Origin: Hydnum rufescens UP504
Lineage: Eukaryota; Basidiomycota; Agaricomycetes; Cantharellales; Hydnaceae
Direction of reading: 5' to 3'
Length of the DNA stretch: 64,000 bases
NCBI GenBank assembly: GCA_014904985.1
Contig: MU128986.1
Location: 163,197-227,196 of the forward strand
Within the stretch, counting starts at the first letter, position 1. The number at the start of each line of letters is the position of its first letter. Positions 22,292 to 35,769 of the stretch are shown here, in pieces. The notes beneath the pieces were generated by a model. It saw nothing but the letters and a program-made list of their open reading frames with translations, did not search any database and was not told the origin of the DNA. The position numbers were made by a program, and so were the translations under genes.

Positions 22292-25200
22292 ATGGCATCC
22301 AAGGACCCATTGGACATGCACGAAGTGTATATTTCAGGTATGCTATCTAGTACTTGCAGACCAACAATTCGCATCGAATTAACATATTTGGCCCCCGTAA
22401 CAGAGGCCAGATGTAATAGCCAACTTCTACAAATATCGAAACAATATCGCCTTCATCTCACCATTCAGCCTCCTGCCACCATTCTTGGACTTCGTTCGCC
22501 CAAATCACAGTACGTCAAAGCAGCACCTGAGACCGTGATGTGGAAGGATCCCTTCAGTAATAAGTTGTTGGTTTCCTTCACGCGCGCATACTCCGTCGCC
22601 CTTCATTAACATTCATTTGGCAGCACGGTGACTGCATCGCCTATCGATTGCAGAGCAATTATAGATTTGCGCCAGCGCCGTTTTTGGCGTTCTGGGCGGA
22701 TCGTGGCATCGTGTAGTTTGGATCTCTCCTCCGCAATAGATAAAGGTGAACCTGCTCATGTTTATCTTAAGAGAGAGGCCCATCCTCACCAACGGACCTT
22801 ATCCCGGCAGAGATACGCCTCGATCTGAGGGGCGACGCCAACGACAAATTCGGAGAATTGGCAATATATGTTGCATCCTCTCTCGCGTCCCCCAGTAATG
22901 CCGTCGACAGTGCCAAGCGGGTTATCCCGCAGCTAGAGACAGTACTAACCAAGGTCAACAACACCATTCCAACTATCGGCACCCTTGCAACCGGAATCAC
23001 TGGCACACCCGCTTGGCAGTCCTTGTTGAGTCGCCTTGATGCTCTTGTGAAGATTGCCGATATGGTCGCCGAGGTGTGTTTCATCCTGAATTGCTTGTGC
23101 TCCACGTCCACTAAGCAATATTTACAAACAGGTTCACCCCTGGATCAAGTTGGCATGGGGTGTCGTCTCAACAGCATATAAGGTACGACCAGAAGTTTTG
23201 CATCTGTATACTCTCTGACTGGTGTCCCGTTTAGATCGCTTCCGCCCAGAGTGCCCGAGACGCAAAAGTGATGGATTTAGTGCAGACCATGGCGGATAGT
23301 TGCTCCTTTGCCGACGAAGCTGAGGAGTTGAAGAAACGCTCGAAAACGGATCAAGGGATCATCAACCAAATACTGCACCAAGTAATGGAGTGTGCGTATT
23401 TCATCCGGGACTATTGCAACACGTCCTTCGGTATGTGGAATCTCGTATGTTCTACTTACTCCAAGACTGATCAGCATGGGCTGCAGTCAGACGCATCGTG
23501 GAGAACACAGTTTCTCCTATGGACGCAAGGATCGATAATTACAAGGGGACTCTGGAGACTCTCCGGCGGAATCTGATCGAACATGCCGGCATACAATGCT
23601 CCGTCATTACCCACCGCGTCTTAGACGTCGTGACTGAAGTCCGTAAGTACCTTCTGTATCTGTTGATTCAAAACGTGGGCCTAACATGGTACACAGGGGA
23701 TTTGCAAGTGCTCAGCGAACTAAACTACACCTCGAAGGCGCATCACGATCTGGATAAAGGGTGCTTAGATGGCACGCGCACCGAGATTATCGACGCTATA
23801 GTGCGTTGGGCTCTCAGTGCGGACACACCGCCCTCTGATCCGAACAACTCAATAACATTGAGTTCCACCGAATCGTCTCGTGTGCTTTGGTTGTGTGGCG
23901 TGGCTGGTGCAGGAAAATCGTCGATCCTCCGCTCATGCGCGAAACGCGTTTCTGAACTTGAACGCAAGGGAGCGTACTATGGATTCGACAAAAATGAACC
24001 TCGCGCAAACCTGACCAACCTGTTCAGTACGATCGCTCGAGACCTCGCTGACCTCGACAACTCCAGGAAGCAGCGCCTTGTCGATGCTGTCAAGAACGAC
24101 ACCGCGATACGAACCACCGAGAACTGCAAGTTGCAGTTCCAGCACTTTATCATTGCATCCTTCGAGGATGATAAGGCCGTGGGGAGACCATTGTTTTCAT
24201 CGATGCATTTGACGAGTCTGGCGACGCTACGGTCCGCGCCGACGCGCTCGCTATTCTAACAAAGCAAGCATCAAAACTCCCTGCTGGTCTTCGAGTCATA
24301 GTCACGTCGAGATACGAGCGCGATATTCAAAATGCCCTGCATTCTCCACCCCCACCTGGGGTTGATGTCATGCTTGTGGACGACATCCCGAATTATCAGA
24401 CCTCGCGCGATATTGCGACGTATATACACAATGAGCTCCGCGATACGGATGACTTGCAAGAGGCGGAATACCAGACACAGCTGAATGCGCTCATTCGGAG
24501 GGCTGGAACATCGTTTCAGTGGGCCGCTACTGCCTGTCGCTTCATTTGTAGCATTGATGCTGGCGTCGATCCCCGGGAACGGATTGAGACCGTGATGGGT
24601 GCTAATGAAGGGCTGTATCCGCTCTACAGCACGGTGATGAAGGAACACTGCAATCCATCGGATAAACGAGCACTCGAACGAGTCAAGTCAATCCTAGGCC
24701 GATCATATGCGCCCGGGAGCCTTTATCATTCCGTACTCTCCTACGCCTGGTCCAGCCAACTCCATCGCAATGTACGGATGACATCCAACAACAAATTGTG
24801 AAGGGACTTGCCTCGGTGCTTAGTGGTACGCACAGGGACGATGAGCCGATTGCGCTTCTCCACTCGTCTTTTCGCGATTTCTTGTGTAATGTGGAGCATA
24901 GCAAAGATTTCTACATCGACGAAGACCAAGCGAATCAGCAGATAGGCCTTGGCGTGCTTCCGGGTGATGGACCAGACATTGACATTCAATATCTGTCGAA
25001 TTCCGACGTCGTTCCTTCGCAATGTTGACATCCCGAACATTGAAGGTCTCCGGGAAGAATACATCCCTTATCATCTCCAATATGCCTGTCGATTCTGGGT
25101 ATTCCATGTGTCTGCAACACCCAGTGGCAAATTTGCTCAAAAATGCATAGGAGTCATTCTTTCAGAAGGATTTCCTACACTGGTTGGAAGTGATGAGCCT

Positions 25201-28158
25201 TATGAATAGCTTCCCCTCAAATGGCACTAGCCTCTCTTAGTGCCTCTCATGTAAGGCGTGGCTCCAATTTGAGTTGATGATGAAGTTGTGGGCTGATTCT
25301 TAACATGCATTCCCTAGATTCCTGTGGACCTTGTTGAACTGCAACAGGATGCCATGCAATTCATCTCCATGTTTGCAAGTGCCATTGCAACAAGTGTGCC
25401 TCACATCTACCTCTCTGGTCTCACATTTGCTTCTGTGTCATCCCCACTCTATCAGAGGTGGCAAGGTCAATTTCCAGGAGTTGCAAAACTTGCTCAGGGA
25501 CAACTTCAGCACTGGCCAAAAATCATGCTGATCTTGGAAGGGCACCAGTCTCATGTATCCTCTGTTACCTTCTCCCCTGATGGCAAGCAGATTGCTTCTG
25601 CCTCTTTGGACCAGACCATACAACTCTGGAATGTGGAGACAGGTGCCAGTGTTGGCCAGCCAATGAAGGGTGAAGATGGCATCATGTCCATTGCTTTCTC
25701 CCCTGATGGCAGGCACATTGCTTCTGGCTCTGCAAATGGCACTATACAACTCTGGGATGTGGTGACAAGTGCCAGCATTGGTCAGCCAAGGGAGAAGCAT
25801 CATGATCACATTGAGTGCATTGCTTTCTCCCCTGATGGCAAACAGATTGCCTCTGCTTCCCGTGACAAGACCATAAAGCTCTGGAGTGTGGAGACAGGTG
25901 TGAGCATTGGCCAGCAAATAGAAGGGCATGATGATTTCACATCCATTGCTTTTTCACCTGATGGGAAGCAGATTGCTTCAACCTCCTGGGACAAAACCAT
26001 ACAGCTCTGGAGTGTGGAGACTGGTGAGAAGACTGGCCAGCTGATGGAGGGGCATGAGGGTGTGGAGATGGGTGATAGGATTAGCCAGCAGACAGAGGGG
26101 AGTGAGGATGCCATCTTGTCCATCTGTTTCTCCCTTGATGGCAAGCAGATTGCTTCTGGCTCTGCAGACAACACCATACAGCTCTGGAATGTGGAGACAG
26201 GTGCAAGCATTGGACAGCCAATGGAGGTGGAGAGGCATCACTACAGCATTCAGTCCATTTCATTCTCACCAGATGGCAAGCAAATTGCTTCAGGCTCTAC
26301 AGATGGGACCATACTGCTCTGGAATGTGGAGACAGGTGCAAACATTGGCCAGCCAATGGGAGGGGATTGTGTTGTCCAGTCCATTGCTTTCTCCCCTGAT
26401 GGAAAGCAGATTACTTTTGGCTCTGATGATGGGACCATACAACTCTGGAATGTGGAGACAGGTGCCAGGATTGGCCAGCCAATGAAGGGGCATCATGGTA
26501 CTATCCTGTCCATTGCTTTCTCCCCTGATGGGAAGCAGATTGCATCTGGCTCTCAGGATGGGACTGTCCGACTCTGGAATGTGGAAATGGCTGCAAGCAG
26601 TGGTCAGCCAATAGAAGGACACCATGGTTTCATTGAGTCCATTGCTTTCTCCCCTGATGGCAAGCAGATTGTTTCTGAGCAGATGTTCTGGCTCTGGAGA
26701 TGGCACCATAGAACTCTGGAATGTGGAGACAGGGACAAGAATTGGCCAGCCAGTGTGGGACCATGATTCTTCTATCCAGTCCATTGCTATCTCACCTGAT
26801 GGCAAGCAGATTGCTTCTGGCTCTGCAGGTGGCTCCATACAACTCTGGAATGTGGGAACAGGGGCAAGAATTGGCCAGCCAGAGTGGAACAATGATTCTT
26901 CTGATTCTTCAACCCAGACCAAGTCCATTGCTTCCTCACCTTATGGGAAGCAGATTGCTTCTGGCTCTGCAGTTGGCTCCATACAACTCAGAAATGTGGA
27001 GACAGGGGAAAGCTTGAGTGAGCCAGTGGAGGGTCCTGATTCTTCCATCCAGTCCATTGCTCTCTCATCCAATGGCAAACAAATGGCTTCTGGCACTGTG
27101 GATGGCACCATGCAACTCTTGAATGTGGAGACAGGGGCATACTTCAGCTGGCCAGTGCAGGGCTATCATTCTTCCATCCTGTCCATTGCCTTCTCACCTG
27201 ATGGCAAGCAGATTGCTTCTAGCTCCAAGGGTGGGACCATAGCAACTGTGGAATCTGGAGACAGGTGCCAGCATTGGCCACAAAATGAAGGATAAAGATA
27301 GAATCTACTCCACTGCTTTCTCCCCTGATGGCAAGCAGATTGCTTCTGGCTCCTTTCGATGGGACTATACAAGTCTGGAGTGTGGAGACAGGCAGACCAT
27401 TGGCAAGCCAATCAAGACAGGTCAGCAGGAAATCCAGTCCATTGCCTTCTCCCCTGATGGCAAGCAGATTGCTTCTACTGGTCAAGATGCTGCCATACAA
27501 CTCTGGAATGTTGAGACAGGGGCAAGTATTGGCCAGCCAATGAGGGGCATCATTATGTCATCTTGTGCATTGCTTTCTCCCCTGATGGCAAGCAGATTGC
27601 TCTGGCTCTGCAGACAACACCATTAAACTCTGGAATGTGGAGACAGGGGAAAGCATTGGCCAGCCAATGGAGGGGTATCATTATGCCATTTCATCCATTG
27701 CTTTCTCACCTGATGGCAAGCAGATTGTGTCTGGCTTTGCAGATGGTGCCATATGACTCTGGAATCTGGAGGTGATTATGAGCAATGGTCTGCCAATGGA
27801 GGGCCAACACAGTGGCATCTTGTCCATTGCTTTCTCACCTGATGACAAGCAGCTCCCTTCTGGCTCTGAGGGCAACAGTCTCAAAAATTCACATTTGCCC
27901 ACTGCAGTGTCCAAACACATCCTGCAATACCCCACCCATCTATTCCCACTCCCACCATCCCCCTTTCAATTTGATGATGGATGGATTTTGGGACCCAATG
28001 ATGAGCTTATTCTCTGGGTCCCTGCTGCTTACCGTGCATCCCTGGAGCACCCTCACTGCCAAATCATAGGAGGTCCCAACACTACTCGGATTGATTTTCA
28101 ACATCTTAAATGTGGTGAGGAGTGGGCACAATGTTGTCATGAACTCGGTGGGAAGTAG
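22292..28158 (+). pseudogene. NLR2: C2-like / helical / NACHT / WD40 pseudogene
   Basis: It has the same exon plan as NLR1, starting MASKDPLDMHEVYIS. Exons up to the Walker A motif (GVAGAGKSS) stay open. Aligning with NLR1 and NLR3 shows single-base losses at about 24,184 (G run just before Walker B) and 24,702, single-base gains at about 24,944 and 25,149, and a 13-nt duplication near 26,680 in the WD40 part. More frame breaks lie near 27,240, 27,360 and 27,598, and an in-frame TGA near 27,756. A conserved tail (LDDGWILGP type) still ends at 28,158. At least 14 WD40 units can be seen. It cannot make a full protein, although a truncated C2-helical-P-loop product is conceivable. The WD40 exon is CpG-poor like its paralogues. 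Confidence 0.88.
25535..27870 (+). repeat. WD40-coding tandem repeats of NLR2 (decayed)
   Basis: Units of about 126-135 bp with [12 protein letters not shown] and LWNVETG cores continue through several frame changes. Unit length is less regular than in NLR1 and NLR3, as expected for a locus no longer under selection. Confidence 0.85.
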
Positions 28159-30385
28159 ATGATGCTGGTGGTTTCACATACTTGTAATATTTAACTTGTA
28201 CAGTTCATGTTTCAGTTGACAATTTCCCATTCTGGCAAAAAATCCCAAATAATGTTTGACTCATATCTTGTTATGCTTCAGCTGACATTGGGATATCTAT
28301 TACAATATCCAGGGGCTAGGAATCCCCCCCTCCCATCTATCAGTATGGATGGTGAATGTTTTCTTCACCATGGTGGGTGTTGAATGATCATTAGGATGGG
28401 GTAATTGTACACCGGTTACCTACCATGAAAGTTAACATTAACTAATTAGACAGTACCCCGCGAGGCCGGGTCCCCGTCTAATTAGTCCCAAATAGTTATA
28501 TTGGCAACTGTCAACTGTGCGCAGCTCCCGAGTTGGCGATAGCCCCATACCACCCTGGACTGGAATGGCGCGCAGCATCAGAGGAGCTCTAGAGCTCTGG
28601 TCACTGTAGCCATCGAAAATCTAGTCAGACCTCAGCATTACTCACCGTACCATTGAGCTACATATCGCAAACGTCGCTGACACCTGTGGACTAGTTCCCT
28701 GGAACCCCCAGTCGCCGTTCCCATCAGGTGTGTCCTCATCATCGTACCAGTTTGTGGTAGTACTAGATATTGGCACCCCAATTCCAACAATGTCTAAGCC
28801 ACGTGTGCACCAATGGCCCTGAGGCCTGCACTGCACACGCTGCTTTTCCATTGGCAGACCACTGGGGGCCACTAAGGGGACGGATGATTGGACCTCCAAT
28901 GCCGCCGACCGACCCCAGGAGTAGATGGTGCGAGCCCGGGCAAACATTGTTGAAATGAATCACCGTGAGAAAGAGGTCTGGACAGGAGAGAACTTGTGAG
29001 GTCGATGCAATTATTCGTCCATGATTCGTCATTCTCATTGCCTGGATGAGATCCGTGGAGACATGTTAGCTCCATCGATGTTCTTGCCTGGGCCGGGCCA
29101 TGCCGCTATAGGGTACTCCCAAACTAGTCGCAGGAATCGCCCATCGCCCAGATTGGGGTACGAACAAGCCCAATGCTGAGCCACGTGTTGCTCCTCTTCG
29201 TCTCCCCTCTCATCTTCATCCTTCTCTTCCCCGCCACCATCTATAGCAGGGTTGGCGGGTAACCAATCCCTAAACATGCTGCTATTGTCCATTATTCACC
29301 TGTTCCACGAGCATGGTCGCCGCTGGAGGTGGTGGGGCATCGAGCTCGAAATCCGCGGAAGTCGACTGCCGAAATTGGGGTGCTTGAGGCATTGATCGGG
29401 AAGCACAGATGACGGTGAAGGTTCCGAAGATTACGAAGGTGAAAGGGCGCTTGGCCGTTGATTGAACTCGTTGAACTCGCAGTAAGCGGTTGTAGTTGTA
29501 GACCACGATCCGCTCGACGGTCGAGTTCAAAGGTGAGGGAGGAAGAAGTTTCTCGATCGGAGGCTGCTCGCGTTGGACGGGATGCGCAGGTTGCCATATC
29601 TTACAAGGTATTGCTGAACTGAATTGTGAAAATAGCGCGTCGGGTAGCTCCACACAGGTGACTAAGAAAAAGGAAACAAGCATTGGAATCAGACAATAAA
29701 TAGTGAGCGGGGGCTGGAGCATACATAGCAAGGGAGTTGGGTGAAAGTGGTTCCCTACCAGGGCTTCACCGTCCCCTCGTGGGAATGGATTCAAGATAGG
29801 CCCAAAAGATTCCGTAACACCTGATATAAGGGAACAGACCATAAAGCCAGAGCGGCAGAGTGAACGGCTCCTGAGGGGGTGACATAAAGCAGAGGGAACG
29901 TGGTGCGAGGCTCGCCAGCGCGCGAATTGCGTTGGTAAGCATGGGGTGAGGCTCCAATGTCTCCAACTGCAAGGCGCTTCACAGGAGGGAATGCCCAACG
30001 TTCCTCGCATAGAGACCACACATAGTGAATCATCCAGAGGTCGGGAGGGTGTCTGGCAGGCCTGGGGGGACATTGCAGGGCATATCGGCCGGGCCCAAAG
30101 AGCCAGTTCGAACGCAAGTACAGGGTCCTGAGCGATGTGCGGGGGTGGTTGCTGACCCGAGAGAAACTACGATGCAGTGGTTACGATGCACGACGCTAGG
30201 AATATGACGCCTTCATGTCCCCATCTCGGAGATCAATCAACATTCCGAATGAATGGCAGCCCGCCTCCTTGCCAACCATCACGCATTCCGTCCCGGTCAG
30301 CGTAGAATCGTATATTTCCGGTGCCCTCCATACGCCGAGTATGTGGTTCTCGTTGTGGAATACTCGCTATACATCACGAGAGTCG
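28159..30385. repeat. NLR downstream module, copy D2
   Basis: The longest copy of the module that follows each NLR gene. It matches D1 from the GATGATG after the stop to the GCGATGTGCG region near 30,130, and matches D3 up to about 30,385 (TTTCGGTGCCCTCCAT-like sequence). A 263-aa minus-strand frame at 29,282-30,073 lies in it. Only its C-terminal third is shared with D1, so I did not take it as a gene. Confidence 0.75.
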
Positions 30386-31259
30386 CTCTGTGTCATCTGC
30401 TCCGAGGGTTCCACTTGTTTGGCTCCATCCTAGGACATCATTGGGGAACCTGAGTAGACGGACGAAATCGATTATTCCTCCAACGGCGAATAGCGTTCGC
30501 ATGCAGGCAAATTCTAAGAATATTGCACATTCAGCTGACTGCGTTGGCGTATGTTATCGTTCTAGGGAGTTCGGCAGCCTGTAGTGTGCAATTATAGCAG
30601 GAGATGAGGCAGTGTATTTGGGTCAGAAGAAAGCATGCGGAGTAATCCCGGAAATCCCGGAGAGACGACACGGAGGGTTTGAGATCTAGTCGACGCGTAC
30701 AATGGGATTCTTCACCAATGGCCAGCAGTCCAGACTCCAGAGTAATTTCCGGACTAACGCCGGCACATCCCAAAGTAGCCACCCTCTCTTGAAGAAACGG
30801 CCAGGACTTGGCGTTCATGCCTGGCCAGGACTGAGCATAAAGAAATTGACCGCCGAGCGTCGCAGGCGCGTTTACCGCTGGCTTTCTTGGACACAGTCAA
30901 GAATGTAGACGTTTTACGTTCCCGGGAAAGAAAGGACAGGAGGTCGTTGCACTCGATTGTGCAGAAGAAAAAGAAGAATCTGATCTGAGACGATCCCGAA
31001 TCATTGGTTAGTGAACCGAATATGGGCACAGCCGGGTCCCGCAACAGCACTTGGAGACTCTCGTTTGAGGGACAGCACTGTTGACGTTCCCTGCATAGAA
31101 TCAAAGGCAATTCTTGTTCTCTGCGCATATATACAGCCTGGGGCCTGGACGTGATCGATGAATGATCTCGTATTAGGTTGTCCCGGTAACTTAGACAGGA
31201 TGGCAAGGACGCTCGGAGAACCGGCAGCACAGCAGTTCTATGTATTCGGAAATACGATC
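30386..31259. other. Spacer between D2 and remnant 3
   Basis: No gene supported. It contains a GAAGAAAAAGAAGAA run near 30,965. The long minus-strand frame at 30,754-31,578 runs antisense into remnant 3 and is treated as chance. Confidence 0.4.
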
Positions 31260-32560
31260 GTTGGGTGGTTGGGGTGCACCACGGCCTTTGCGAGACCCAT
31301 CGAAACGATATCGGGTTCACTTCATCCCGCTTCCTGTTGCCTTCACCTCTCTTCGTTTTCCAGAGTCGGAGTCCTTCGAGGCAACCCATGGTACCGTGAT
31401 GTGGAAGGATCCCTTCAGGGATGAGTTGTAGATCTCCTTCACGCACGTATATTTCGTCGGCTCTCATTCCCATGCTCTCGGCAGTACGATGAACACATAG
31501 ATTTGCGCTAGCACCATTTAGGTTCTGGGGGCGGATCGTCACATCGTCTAGTTTAGGTCTCTCCTCTGCAAGACACAAAGGTGAACCTGCTCATGATCAT
31601 GTGAAGAGAGGCCCACTCTCGCCCACGCCCTTCATCCCTACCTAGATATGCCTCGATTCCAAAGGCGAAGCGAAGGACAAACTAGGAGAGGTCACAATAT
31701 GGGTGGCATCCTCTCGCATCCACTGGCGAGGCTGTCCAGAATGCCAACGAGGCTCCCGAGGAGCGAACTCCAGCGGTTGTCAACCACGCTACTCACACTA
31801 CAGCCTCACTTCTGACAGGAATCATACTCTACTTCACTGTTTGGCAGCACTTGTTGAGTCGCCTCGACGCACTTGCGAACGTTGCTGATGTGATCGCCGA
31901 CGCACGTTTCATCCTGAATTATACGACCCCTGCGACCACTAAGAAGTATTGACAAACAGGTTCACCCTTGAATCAAGTCAGCATGGGGAGTCATCTCAGC
32001 GGCGCTCAGGGTACGGCTAAAAACATTTTTTGTATCTATAGGCTCACTGACTGTTCGATTAGATCGCTTCCTCCCCGGGAGACTGTGATGTCAAAGTGGT
32101 GGCTTTAGTCCACATTATAGCGGGTAGCCTCTTATTTACAGACAATACCTAGGAGTTGAAGAAACGCTCGGAAAGAGATCAAGTCATCATCAACCAAACA
32201 CTGTTCCAATAATGGATTCCATTCAAGACTATTCTAGGGACAATCCCTTCGGTATGTGGAATCCTGTATGTTCTACTTACTCCGAGACTGATTAGCGTGG
32301 GTCATAGTCAGACGCACTGTGAAGCACATGGTTTCTCGTGCGGACGCACGGATCGATAACTACAAGGGACCCCGGAGACTCTCCGACAAAATTTGATTGA
32401 TCATTCCAACGTACAATGTTCCATCGCACCGCGAGATGTGACTAAAGTCCCTAAGTGCTTCTGTTATGTCCTCAATCAAAACCTGAGTGAAGTAAAGTAC
32501 TCTCCGGAGACTCACCATGATGTGGATAAAGCTCGCCTACCAAGGACTCTACGCACAGGT
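31260..32560 (+). pseudogene. Degenerate NLR 5' half (remnant 3)
   Basis: This has in order the C2-like exon (ending VMWKDPFRDE), the LDSKG-like and LLSRLDAL stretches, HP-IKSAWGVISAA-like sequence, EELKKRSERDQVIINQ, and the start of the NACHT exon (LSEVKYSPETHHDVDKA). Every exon has stops or shifts, and the sequence leaves homology near 32,560, before the P-loop. It is a truncated, old copy, closest to remnant 1. Confidence 0.75.
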
Positions 32561-33149
32561 GGCAGCCAAGCGGACCTTTAAGAATGACCCACTGTCAACT
32601 CTCCAAATTGATCTATTTCCTGGACCTTGTTCCCAACAGGAGAGATGGATACTTCCAAGTGGTTGCCCCAACGTGGCCACTTGTTGCGTTCGTCACATGG
32701 GAGCCCATGAATGCCAAAATCTCCCGTCCGTGGAAATTCAGTGTTACTCTCCCAGCTCTCGCTCGCCGTGAAGACTGCGGCGAGGACAGTGAGCAGACGA
32801 GCTCAGCCAATCAATGCGACATTTTCTCGGGAGGAAATTCTTGTGGCTGCGCGTCCGATTTCACTTTTTTGGTTCCACTTAAGCTGTTATTTCAGTTTTA
32901 TGACGTCTAGCAGCTTATCAGGGGGCTGGGAGTTCGTCGACCGAGTGGCGAGGCTGGATCATACGCGTATAAGGCTCACGTGCTGCCCTGGCAATCGTCC
33001 CTTAACATCCCTCCAACACATAGAATTCCCATCGTGGTGCTCCATCTCCGTTCCTATAATCCAGAACTCTTGGATCTCTTCATTCTGAATCATTTCGTTT
33101 TCCACGCAGGATGCACCCCATATTTCGCGCCAGGTATTTTCCCATGAAG
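32561..33149. other. Spacer after remnant 3
   Basis: A 125-aa plus-strand frame (32,711-33,088) exists but shows no recognisable domain and no paralogue in the window. Left unassigned. Confidence 0.35.
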
Positions 33150-34395
33150 CGCTAACTATATAGTATCATCCGCGATCCATTCGCGCACAAGCAATCTCAA
33201 GAGAACTTGGAAAGGGTGGTCCACCAGCGCACTATAGAAGTAAGGGACGCGCATAACCCCACCATCATCTATGACAGGGATGGTGGGACGTCGATTCCCG
33301 AACGTGCTGCTATTACTCACCTGTTCCATGATCAATGATGCCGCCGGAGGTGTTGTCGCATTCGGGCTCGCCGTCTGCAGGACTTAACTCGCGAGATCGG
33401 CGTGCTTGAGGTTTCGAGCAGTAAGCACAGATGACCTTGAAGGCTGCGAAGGCTGCGAATCCGAAGGAGAGTGCTCAGATGTTGACTGAATTCGTTGATC
33501 GCGTGGGGAAGTGTTGTGGACCACGATCCGCTCAAAGCCCGGGCTCTCGAGGTAAGAGTGGACGAGCACTCTCAATCCGCGGCTGCTCGCGTTCTATGGG
33601 ATGTGCTGGCCGCACAATTTTGTTGAAAGAATGAGATATTGCTGAACAAAGTTATGAGAATACTGCGGCAGGTGGTTTCACACGGGCGACTTCATGCTGA
33701 GGCGCAAAATAAATAAATAAACGTTGGATTCAGACAATAAACAATGAGCAGGAGCTGGAGCATACACGCAGGCGAGTGGGGCGGAGGGGGTTCGTTGCCG
33801 GGAGTTCATCGTGCCCTCGTGAGAATGGAGCCAAGATAGGTTCCAACGATTCCGTGCGTACAGCAGACACTTGATATAAGGAAGGGACCCTAAAGCCAGA
33901 GTAGGAACAGTACACCGAAGTGAGTTGCATAAAGCAGGGGTGACTGGGTACGAGCTTCGTCAGCACCCGAATTGCGTTGGAACACACGGAGTGGGTCCAC
34001 AGTGTCTCCAGCTGCCAGACACTTCATGGGGAGGAATGTCCACCACGCCTCACAAAGAGACCCCAGTGCATCGTCCAGAGGCTGGGAGGGCGCCTGCCGG
34101 CATGGGGGGATCTTACAGCACGTATGGACTGACCAGTTCGAAGAGAAGGGACAGGATCCTCAGCGACGCACGAGAATGGCTGCTGACCCGGGAGAAACTA
34201 CAGTGTGGTGGTTCCAATCTGAGGTGCTAGGAATGACGCATTTAGGCCCCCACCTCAACGATCAGCATTCTGAGTGACCGGCAGTCTGCCTCCTTGCTGA
34301 CCGTCGCGTGTTCTTTCCTAGTCAGCTTAAAGCCGTATAGTTTCGGTGCCCTCCATAAGACAAGAGGGTGATTCTGATTGTGAAATATTTGCTAT
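33150..34395. repeat. NLR downstream module, copy D3 (without an NLR)
   Basis: Similar to D1 and D2 from about 33,240 on (GGGATGGTGG, CACCTGTTCCATG, the minus-strand PIE..RPL-type frame, the GTGCCCTCGTGAGAATGG region and the final TTTCGGTGCCCTCCAT). The first 100 bp match 21,365-21,480. It has no adjacent NLR gene, so that copy of the gene has been lost. Confidence 0.65.
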
Positions 34396-34396
34396 A

Positions 34397-35743
34397 AGAT
34401 AGTGGACACTCATACTCATCCACTATCCCAGCACTTACCGGCATCTCTCTAAGCACCTGTGACTCAACAGTGAGAGAAATTTGGTGACCAAGGATAGCTT
34501 AAAAATGACTGTCTGAGGGACTTCTTGGTTTCAGAATTGCAAAATATCCCCCCAGTCAGGAGCTTTACAACTAGAAAAACTCTACTAATGAAAAAAGCTT
34601 GTTTTGCAATTCTGAGGAGATTCGGGTCTGAGCAAGGCAAGTTTTGGCCTATCCAAATAAGGAAATTTCCTTATTTGGAAATTCTTTATAAAGAAATTTC
34701 CTTATTAGGAGGATCCATTTTAGGAAGTTTCCTTATTTAGATTCCTAAATTTGGTAAGTCCCCCCCAGCCGAGCCAGTTGGGAGCCACCAACCCACAGGA
34801 GTAAGCAGGTTCCAGGGTCATGCCTTGCTTGAAGGGTAACATTGGATTCTGTACCACTCTTAACACGATGGTAAGCCCTGCAAATTCCTATAATCTTCTG
34901 TTTCAGGCTTCAAATTCATTACTTTGGTTTATGGACAGTTACCGAAGGTCTTGGAGGCTGCATAGGATGCCAAAAAGTACTGGGCTAAGAGTGCAACTGA
35001 GGGAAAACACTTAACGCACCAAAATTTGGCATCACGTGATGCTTATGTAATTCATTTCGGAAGCTAATCCATAGTGGATGAGTATGAGTAGTGTTGCCGC
35101 GACTCGGGCTTCGAGTTGACTTAAGTCCGAGTCAAGCCGTTTTCAAGCGGAGTCAAGCCAAGTCGATTGATTACAAATCATTGACTTGAGATGACTTCGG
35201 CCCGACTTGGCTTCGCTCGAAAGTCAGCTCAAGTCATCAAGTCAAATTTAGGGCACAATAGGTACAGACATTGGAATCATCCACATCAAGCTTATCTCAC
35301 CAATGATAATGATGTGGAAATGAGACATTTCCGTCAATCCACCAGCAAGGTAAGTTTCTGCCATCTCCCTATGCCCTTATTGATCTGCTATACGTGGAAC
35401 TCTATGCTTAGTCAGCGCACGTTTCTCGGGATGTTCCGATACTTCTCTCGCTTGCGTGGACTTTGTTCAAACATCAAACACTGATTTGTTGGTGTTGCAT
35501 GAATCTCTAAGTGCAAGGAATTGATCCAGAAACACACAGTATACCTTTGCAGAAATATATATATACTATTGATTCCTACATATTTTTGACTTAAGTCGGC
35601 TTGAGTCAAAGTCAAGTCGGTAAATTTGACTTGACTTCGGAGATAAGCCAAAGTCGACGGAAGTCGTGCGGAGTCGCCCGAAGTCAAGCCAAAGTCGAAC
35701 CAAGCGGAGTCGCGGCAACACTAAGTATGAGTGTCCACTATCT
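34397..35743. mobile_element. MITE-like element, interrupted by a second one
   Basis: The ends AGATAGTGGACACTCATACT (34,397-34,416) and its reverse complement (35,724-35,743) form a 20-bp terminal inverted repeat with TA on both sides. The repeat continues imperfectly inward (CATCCACTATCC at 34,417-34,428; GGATAG-like counterpart at 35,069-35,080) once the inner element is removed. No transposase is present. The interior has a symmetrical AAATAAGGAAATTTCCTTAT stretch near 34,660. TA target duplication fits a Tc1/mariner-type non-autonomous element of about 715 bp. Confidence 0.7.
35091..35721. mobile_element. 631-bp MITE-like element with TA duplication, nested
   Basis: Starts GTGTTGCCGCGACTC and ends GAGTCGCGGCAACAC, a perfect 15-bp inverted repeat, flanked by TA at 35,089-35,090 and 35,722-35,723. 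It sits inside the right terminal repeat of the element at 34,397-35,743. Both subterminal regions (35,107-35,250 and 35,590-35,700) are packed with AAGTC/GACTT pentamers in both orientations. No transposase frame is present. Confidence 0.75.
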
Positions 35744-35769
35744 TACATCATGAGGGGCTCCGTTGGACC

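Noticed and set aside
22292..24259. NLR2 as a functional short gene ending before Walker B
   Set aside because: The truncation is due to a single-base loss and the rest of the gene follows with many further frame breaks; relic is the simpler reading.
29282..30073. 263-aa minus-strand frame as a gene
   Set aside because: Only its last third is shared with D1 and the corresponding frames elsewhere are broken; no domain is visible.
30754..31578. 274-aa minus-strand frame
   Set aside because: It runs antisense across remnant 3 of the NLR and has no recognisable domain.
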